Below are positions 58,982 to 64,000 of a DNA stretch of 64,000 nt, piece after piece. The position numbers and the translations under genes were made by a program. Numbering within the stretch: the stretch's first letter is position 1; every line of letters begins with the position of its first letter. The stretch comes from Streptomyces kurssanovii (GTDB lineage: Bacteria > Actinomycetota > Actinomycetes > Streptomycetales > Streptomycetaceae), in contig NZ_BMTN01000021.1 in the NCBI RefSeq assembly GCF_014649695.1, forward strand, positions 1-64,000. The letters are read 5' to 3'. The notes beneath the pieces were generated by a model. It was not told the DNA's origin. It saw only the letters and a list, made by a program, of their open reading frames with translations, and ran no database searches.

Positions 58982-59176
58982 TTGCCTCCCACCGATGTGC
59001 ACACCGACAGCGGGCCTGGACCCGCGCCCCGGCCGGGAGGGGGTGCGGAGGACACGCTCGACCTGCGGCTGCCGGAGGACTTCCTCACGCTGTTCCGCGG
59101 TCACGACGGCGCCGGGCCGCCGACGCCGCCATCGAGCAGGTCACCGGCACGGACCGCGTCAGGGACACTGGCGTGA
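58982..59176 (+). pseudogene. Probable N-terminal part of the acyltransferase gene, out of frame
   Basis: A 64-codon ORF from TTG (with GAGAGGAG upstream) to a stop that overlaps the next start by 4 nt (GTGA). Up to ...DLRLPEDFLTLFRGHDGAG it reads like protein, but then becomes Pro/Ser-rich. In the frame of the downstream acyltransferase the same DNA from about 59115 reads AADAAIEQVTGTDRVRDTG with C/G in almost every third position. A one-base shift near 59105-59118 would fuse the two into one ORF. Either a frameshift (real or sequencing error) or a coincidence. Confidence 0.5.
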
Positions 59177-59880
59177 CACCGGCACCGGCACAGGCGTGGG
59201 AGCCGGCGCCGCCTGCCGGGCAGGCCGGGGCAATGGCTTCCGGTTCAGGCCAGGGCCAGGCAGCGGCAGCGCCCCTGGCCCCGGCGAGGGCCGACGGAAG
59301 AGCCGCCGGTGACCTGCTCGACAACCTGAGTGGCTGGGAGCCGGCGGTCACGCCCGTCGGCGTCTTCCGGCTCATCCCCGTGATCCTCGAACGTGATCTC
59401 GCCCTGATCAGCAGCTGGATGAACGACCCAGCGGTCGCCGCCTTCTGGGAACTGGCGGGACCCGACACCGTCACCGCCGCTCACCTGCGCGCACAACTCG
59501 ACGGTGACGGCCGCAGCATCCCCTGCCTCGGCGTCCTCGACGACAAGCCCATGAGCTACTTCGAGATCTACCGGGCCGACCTCGATCCGCTGGCCCGCCA
59601 CTACCCCGCGCGCCCGCACGACACCGGTATCCATCTGCTCATCGGCGGCGTCGTCGACCGCGGCCGTGGCATCGGGTCCGTCCTCCTTCGAGCCGTATCC
59701 GATCTCGTTCTCGACAATCGGCCTCGATGCACCCGCGTCCTCGCCGAACCCGACATGCGAAACACCCCCTCCGTCTCCGCATTTCTCACCTCCGGCTTCC
59801 GCTACTGCGCCGAACTGGACCTTCCCGACAAACGAGCCGCCCTGATGGTCCGTGATCGCGCCTTGCGGAAACTGCTGTGA
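59173..59880 (+). CDS. AlcB/IucB/RhbD-type GNAT siderophore acyltransferase
   Basis: A 235-residue protein. After a Pro/Ala/Gly-rich N-terminal stretch (1-45), a GNAT domain (about 60-230) has the siderophore-acyltransferase pattern RDLALISSWMNDPAVAAFWELAG, and YFEIYRADLD and DRGRGIGSVLLRAVSD for acyl-CoA binding. Such enzymes acylate hydroxylated or free amines of siderophore precursors. GTG 59173 overlaps a TTG ORF; the true start may be upstream at 58982 if a frameshift is corrected. No amine hydroxylase gene accompanies it. Confidence 0.85.
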   Translation: MTPAPAQAWEPAPPAGQAGAMASGSGQGQAAAAPLAPARADGRAAGDLLDNLSGWEPAVTPVGVFRLIPVILERDLALISSWMNDPAVAAFWELAGPDTVTAAHLRAQLDGDGRSIPCLGVLDDKPMSYFEIYRADLDPLARHYPARPHDTGIHLLIGGVVDRGRGIGSVLLRAVSDLVLDNRPRCTRVLAEPDMRNTPSVSAFLTSGFRYCAELDLPDKRAALMVRDRALRKLL

Positions 59881-59939
59881 ACAACTCGCTGACTTACATA
59901 CACCGCTCGATCCGCATCGGTTCCATCTGAGGAGTCCCC

Positions 59940-61919
59940 GTGCCGAAGTCCCCTGCCAGCGACGACTCCATCGACTCCGCCCCCACCGGCTCCGGCTCCA
60001 CCGATCCCCGGCCCGTCGACGCCACAGGCACCGATGCCGCCGGCATCAGAACCGGCACCGCCTCCGTCGGCGTCGGAACCGGCGCCGATGCAGCCGCCAC
60101 CGCGGCCCGCCCGCATGCCGTGCCGTTCACGCCACCCGGCCTGACCCGGCAGAACTGGGACCGGGCCGCGGCCCGCCTCCTCGCGAAGATGATCGGCGAG
60201 TTCGCCTACGAAGAGATCATCGAGCCGGTCCCGCTCCCGGTCCCGTCGCCCGGAACAGCCGGATCCACCGGCAAGGCCCGTCGCTACACCCTCCCCATCG
60301 ACGCAGCAGGCGTGCTCACCTTCCGTGCCCGCCGTGGCACCTACGGCAGCTGGCGCGTCGATCCCGGCTCCGTCGAATGCGACGGCCGCCCCTTCACCGA
60401 CCCGCTGGCGTTTCTCGCGCGCGCCAGGAACCTGCTGGGCCTCGACGGAGCGACCCTCGGCCACCTGCTGCGCGAAATGTCCGTCACCCTGAGCAGCGAC
60501 ACCCGGCTCGACGGCACCGCACTGACCGCCGCCGAACTCGCGGACCTCGGCTACGCGGAGCTCGAGGGCCACCAGACGGGCCACCCGTGGCTGGTTCTCA
60601 ACAAGGGCCGGATCGGCTTCTCCGCCGGCGACGCCGCGCAGTGGGCACCAGAAGCCCGCCGCCCCGTGCGCCTCCCCTGGATAGCGGTGCGGACCGGCCT
60701 CGCCGCCTACCGCGGTGTCGTCGGCCTCGACCAGGCCGAGGACCTCTACCGTCGCGAGCTCGACGAAACCACTCGCGACTCCTTCGCCGACACCCTGCGC
60801 GCCAAGGGACTGGACCCGGCCGCCTACCTGCTCCTCCCGGTGCACCCCTGGCAGTGGGACGAGGTGATCCTGCCCCTGTACGCGCCCGCCGTCGCCGACG
60901 GCGACATCGTGCCTCTGCCCAGCGACGGTGACCTGCGACTGCCCCAGCAGTCCATCAGAACCTTCGTGAACGTCGACCGGCCCGATCGCCACACCGTCAA
61001 ACTGCCGCTGTCGATCCTGAACACCCTGGTCTGGCGCGGCCTGCCCACGGAGCGCACCCTCGCCGCCCCCGCCGTCACCGCGTGGGTGCACGGGCTGCGT
61101 GACGCCGACCCGTTCCTGCGCGACGAGTGCCGGGTCGTCCTGCTCGGGGAGGTCGCCTCCGTCACGGTCGAGCATCCGCTGTACGACCACCTGGCAGAGG
61201 TGCCGTACCAGTACAAGGAACTGCTGGGAGCCATCTGGCGGGAACCGCTCCAGCCACGGCTGGCAGCCGGCGAGCGGGCCCGCACCCTCGCATCGCTCCT
61301 CCACACGGATCCGCACGGCCGGGCCTTCACGGCCGAACTGGTCGACCGTTCGGGGCTCGGCCCGACCGTCTGGCTCCGGCGCCTCTTCGCGGCGCTGCTG
61401 CCTCCGCTGCTGCACTTCCTCTACCGCTACGGCACGGTCTTCTCCCCGCACGGCGAGAACGCCATCGTCGTCTACGACGACCACGATGTTCCCGTCCGCC
61501 TCGCGATCAAGGACTTCGTCGACGACGTGAACGTGAGTGCCCGGCCGGTGCCCGAGCACGCGTCCATGCCGGACGACGTCCGGCGGATCCTCCTCACCGA
61601 GGAGCCGGGCTTCCTCACCCAGTTCATCCACTCGGGTCTCTTCGTGGGCGTGTTCCGCTACCTCGCCCCGCTCTGCGAAGAGCAACTGGACGTTCCGGAG
61701 GCGGAGTTCTTCTCGCTCGTAAGGGCGGAGATCCTCCGGTACCAGGCGCGCTTCCCCGAGCTCAAGGAGCGCTACGAGACGTTCGACCTGCTCACTCCCC
61801 GTATCGAGCGGCTGTGCCTCAACCGGAACCGGCTGCATCTCGACGGCTACCGGGACCGCCCTGAGCGCCCCCACGCCGCCGTCCACGGCACGGTGCCCAA
61901 CCCCTTGGCGCCGGCCTGA
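59940..61919 (+). CDS. IucA/IucC-family NIS siderophore synthetase (second)
   Basis: A 659-residue second synthetase, more like DesD-type members in its motifs: GHPWLVLNKGRIGFS in place of GHPxHPxxK, LLLPVHPWQWDEVILPLY, QQSIRTFVNVDRPDRHTVKLPLS (in part), WRGLPTER, FSPHGENAIVV and KDFVDDVNV. It probably catalyses another amide-forming step on the intermediate made by the first enzyme. The first ~60 residues are low-complexity Thr/Gly/Ala/Asp. GTG 59940 follows TGAGGAG. Last gene of the NIS locus; dinG starts 52 nt later. Confidence 0.9.
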   Translation: MPKSPASDDSIDSAPTGSGSTDPRPVDATGTDAAGIRTGTASVGVGTGADAAATAARPHAVPFTPPGLTRQNWDRAAARLLAKMIGEFAYEEIIEPVPLPVPSPGTAGSTGKARRYTLPIDAAGVLTFRARRGTYGSWRVDPGSVECDGRPFTDPLAFLARARNLLGLDGATLGHLLREMSVTLSSDTRLDGTALTAAELADLGYAELEGHQTGHPWLVLNKGRIGFSAGDAAQWAPEARRPVRLPWIAVRTGLAAYRGVVGLDQAEDLYRRELDETTRDSFADTLRAKGLDPAAYLLLPVHPWQWDEVILPLYAPAVADGDIVPLPSDGDLRLPQQSIRTFVNVDRPDRHTVKLPLSILNTLVWRGLPTERTLAAPAVTAWVHGLRDADPFLRDECRVVLLGEVASVTVEHPLYDHLAEVPYQYKELLGAIWREPLQPRLAAGERARTLASLLHTDPHGRAFTAELVDRSGLGPTVWLRRLFAALLPPLLHFLYRYGTVFSPHGENAIVVYDDHDVPVRLAIKDFVDDVNVSARPVPEHASMPDDVRRILLTEEPGFLTQFIHSGLFVGVFRYLAPLCEEQLDVPEAEFFSLVRAEILRYQARFPELKERYETFDLLTPRIERLCLNRNRLHLDGYRDRPERPHAAVHGTVPNPLAPA

Positions 61920-61971
61920 TGCTCCGATGCGTGATCCTGTTGTCGGTGGCGCCCCGTAGGGTGGTCGGGCT

Positions 61972-63942
61972 ATGACGAAGCCATCCCTCCCCGAGCTCCT
62001 CCACGCCGCCGTGACCGCCGTCGGCGGGGTGGAACGGCCAGGCCAGGTCACCATGGCCGAGGCCGTAGCCGAGGCCATCGACGACGATTCCCATCTGTTG
62101 GTCCAGGCCGGCACCGGTACGGGCAAATCGCTCGGCTATCTGGTTCCCGCCCTGGCCCATGGCGAGCGTGTGGTCGTGGCCACGGCGACACTGGCCCTGC
62201 AGCGGCAGCTCGTGGAGCGAGACCTCCCGCGGACGGTCGAGGCACTGCACCCGCTGCTGCGCCGCCGCCCGGAGTTCGCCATGCTCAAGGGGCGGTCGAA
62301 CTATCTCTGCCTCCACCGCCTGCACGAGGGCATGCCGCAGGACGACGAGGAGGGTCTTTTCGACCAGTTCGAGGCGGCGGCCCCCACGAGCAAACTGGGC
62401 AAGGACCTGCTCCGTATGCGGGACTGGGCCGACGAGACGGAGACCGGGGACAGGGACGACCTGACCCCTGGCGTCTCCGACCGGGCCTGGAACCAGCTCT
62501 CCGTCTCCTCGCGCGAGTGCCTGGGAGCCTCCAAGTGCGCGTACGGAGCGGAGTGCTTCGCGGAGATGGCGCGTGAGCGGGCCAAGCTCGCGGACGTCGT
62601 CGTCACCAACCACGCCCTTCTCGCGATCGACGCCATCGAAGGCGCGCCGGTGCTGCCCCAGCACGAGGTGCTGATCGTCGACGAGGCCCATGAGCTCGTC
62701 TCCCGCGTCACCGGGGTCGCCACCGGCGAGCTCACCCCGGGCCAGGTCAACCGCGCCGTGCGCCGTGCGGCCAAGCTCGTCAACGAGAAGGCGGCGGACG
62801 CTCTCCAGACCGCGGCCGAGTCGTTCGAGAAGCTGATGGAGCTGGCTCTCCCAGGGCGTCTCGAGGAGATCCCGGAGGATCTCGGCTACGCGTTGATGGC
62901 GCTGAGGGACGCCGCCCGCACTGTGATCACCGCGATCGGGGCCACCAGGGACAAGTCGGTCCAGGACGAGAACGCCGTGCGCAAGCAGGCCCTGGCCGCC
63001 GTCGAGAACGTGCATGCCGTCGCCGAGCGGATCAGCCACGGCTCGGAGTACGACGTGGTCTGGTACGAGCGGCACGACCGTTTCGGGGCGTCCCTACGGG
63101 TGGCGCCGCTCTCGGTCTCCGGGCTGCTGCGGGAGAAGCTCTTCTCCGAGCGCTCAGTTGTGCTGACCTCCGCCACACTCAAGCTCGGTGGTGACTTCAA
63201 CGGGGTGGGGGCGTCCCTGGGCCTCGCTCCTGAAGGCAGCGGGGGAGAGGACGTGCCGCAGTGGAAGGGGCTCGACGTCGGGTCGCCCTTCGACTATCCG
63301 AAGCAGGGCATCCTCTACGTCGCACGCCATCTCGCCACTCCGGGACGCGAAGGTTCCCGGGGCGACATGATGGACGAGCTGGCCGAGCTGGTGGAGGCCG
63401 CCGGAGGGCGCACGCTCGGCCTCTTCTCCTCGATGCGGGCCGCCCAGGCCGCCGCGGAAGAGCTCCGCGGCCGTCTCGACAAGCCGATCCTCCTGCAGGG
63501 CGAGGAGACCCTCGGCGAGTTGATCAAGACGTTCGCCGGGGATGCGGAGACCTGCCTGTTCGGCACGCTCTCGCTCTGGCAGGGCGTCGATGTGCCCGGA
63601 CCGGGCTGTCAGCTCGTTGTCATGGACAGGATTCCGTTCCCGCGTCCGGACGACCCGCTGATGAGTGCCCGCCAGAAGGCGGTCGAAGAGGCGGGCGGCA
63701 ACGGGTTCATGGCCGTGGCGGCGACCCACGCCGCGCTGTTGATGGCTCAGGGCGCGGGCCGGCTGGTGCGTGCCACGGGGGACCGGGGTGTGGTCGCGGT
63801 GCTTGATCCGCGGCTGGCGAACGCCCGCTACGGCAGTTACCTGCGCGCCTCGCTGCCCGACTTCTGGTACACGACGGATCGCAATCAGGTACGCCGCTCA
63901 CTGGCCGCCATCGACGCAGCGGCGAAGCAGGAGGGGAAGTAG
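61972..63942 (+). CDS. dinG: ATP-dependent DNA helicase DinG/YoaA family
   Basis: A 656-residue XPD-like SF2 helicase with an iron-sulfur cluster. Walker A AGTGTGKS (46-53), the cluster cysteines in YLCLH and RECLGASKCAYGAEC, DEAH at 237-240, SATLKLGG and the final QGAGRLVR motif VI are visible. It unwinds 5'-3' DNA and helps resolve replication-transcription conflicts. TAGGGT lies 9 nt before the ATG, so the mRNA may be leaderless. It is usually found beside lexA in Streptomyces, which would lie just after the window. Confidence 0.93.
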   Translation: MTKPSLPELLHAAVTAVGGVERPGQVTMAEAVAEAIDDDSHLLVQAGTGTGKSLGYLVPALAHGERVVVATATLALQRQLVERDLPRTVEALHPLLRRRPEFAMLKGRSNYLCLHRLHEGMPQDDEEGLFDQFEAAAPTSKLGKDLLRMRDWADETETGDRDDLTPGVSDRAWNQLSVSSRECLGASKCAYGAECFAEMARERAKLADVVVTNHALLAIDAIEGAPVLPQHEVLIVDEAHELVSRVTGVATGELTPGQVNRAVRRAAKLVNEKAADALQTAAESFEKLMELALPGRLEEIPEDLGYALMALRDAARTVITAIGATRDKSVQDENAVRKQALAAVENVHAVAERISHGSEYDVVWYERHDRFGASLRVAPLSVSGLLREKLFSERSVVLTSATLKLGGDFNGVGASLGLAPEGSGGEDVPQWKGLDVGSPFDYPKQGILYVARHLATPGREGSRGDMMDELAELVEAAGGRTLGLFSSMRAAQAAAEELRGRLDKPILLQGEETLGELIKTFAGDAETCLFGTLSLWQGVDVPGPGCQLVVMDRIPFPRPDDPLMSARQKAVEEAGGNGFMAVAATHAALLMAQGAGRLVRATGDRGVVAVLDPRLANARYGSYLRASLPDFWYTTDRNQVRRSLAAIDAAAKQEGK

Positions 63943-64000
63943 GGCCGAAGCGGCCAGCTCGTACAGCAGGACCCCGGGACCGGCGCAGTGGATCCCGGGG

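Noticed and set aside
63898-64000. Possible 3' end of a minus-strand gene overlapping the dinG end
   Set aside because: A frame ending at 63898 reads GIHCAGPGVLLYELAASALL, which looks protein-like, but only about 30 codons are inside the window and it overlaps dinG, so it cannot be supported.

Overview
The window is chromosomal DNA of a Streptomyces-type actinomycete. Coding sequence is very GC-rich with third positions almost always G or C, GTG starts are frequent, and many start codons lie about 7 nt after a TANNNT box (likely leaderless mRNAs). From the osmoadaptation genes to dinG the gene order matches, as I recall it, the conserved core of Streptomyces chromosomes (osaC-osaA-osaB-ftsK-rimO-pgsA-cinA-clgR-dps-nei-lhr-recA-recX-gluABCD-miaB-miaA-dapF-rshA-hflX-dinG). 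I see no prophage, insertion sequence, CRISPR array or integrase.

Layout. 1-520: tail of an rRNA operon (23S end, 5S, terminator), then tRNA-Thr(GGU) with its own terminator. 562-9903: osmotic-stress signalling genes osaC (reverse), osaA (forward; a soluble hybrid kinase carrying about eleven HAMP units) and osaB. 10053-17048: the DNA translocase ftsK, a RodZ-like HTH membrane protein, and the run rimO-pgsA-cinA-clgR. 17229-24312: dps, a small membrane ORF, an SDR oxidoreductase under a probable operator, and the nei-lhr DNA repair pair. 24396-31357: an AraC regulator with the amino-acid exporter pair azlC-azlD, an alpha/alpha-barrel-like hypothetical gene, a DUF3046 gene, an AI-2E-family permease, and recA-recX. 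31419-34316: a sulfur locus made of a cysteine-rich leader peptide (not previously callable by length), cysteine dioxygenase and rhodanese, next to an FAD monooxygenase with a repeat insertion. 34492-37840: the glutamate ABC transporter gluABCD. 38142-41314: a two-component system beside a membrane-anchored TAXI-type binding protein. 41413-50855: miaB, an extradiol-dioxygenase-like gene, an antitoxin-like small protein, an acidic protein, miaA, a membrane protein, dapF, rshA and an M1-type peptidase. 51014-55283: hflX and a tandem pair of secreted trypsin-like lipoproteins. 55606-61919: an orphan NRPS-independent siderophore (NIS) locus. 61972-63942: dinG.

The most interesting parts are the NIS siderophore-like locus, which lacks a hydroxylase, a decarboxylase, a transporter and a recognisable iron box and contains a probable frameshift in its acyltransferase gene; the cysteine leader peptide that probably attenuates cysteine dioxygenase; the HAMP array of OsaA; a RelA/SpoT homologue whose hydrolase motifs are intact but whose synthetase motifs look degenerate; and the duplicated proteases that share an almost unchanged Trp/Lys-rich motif at DNA level.
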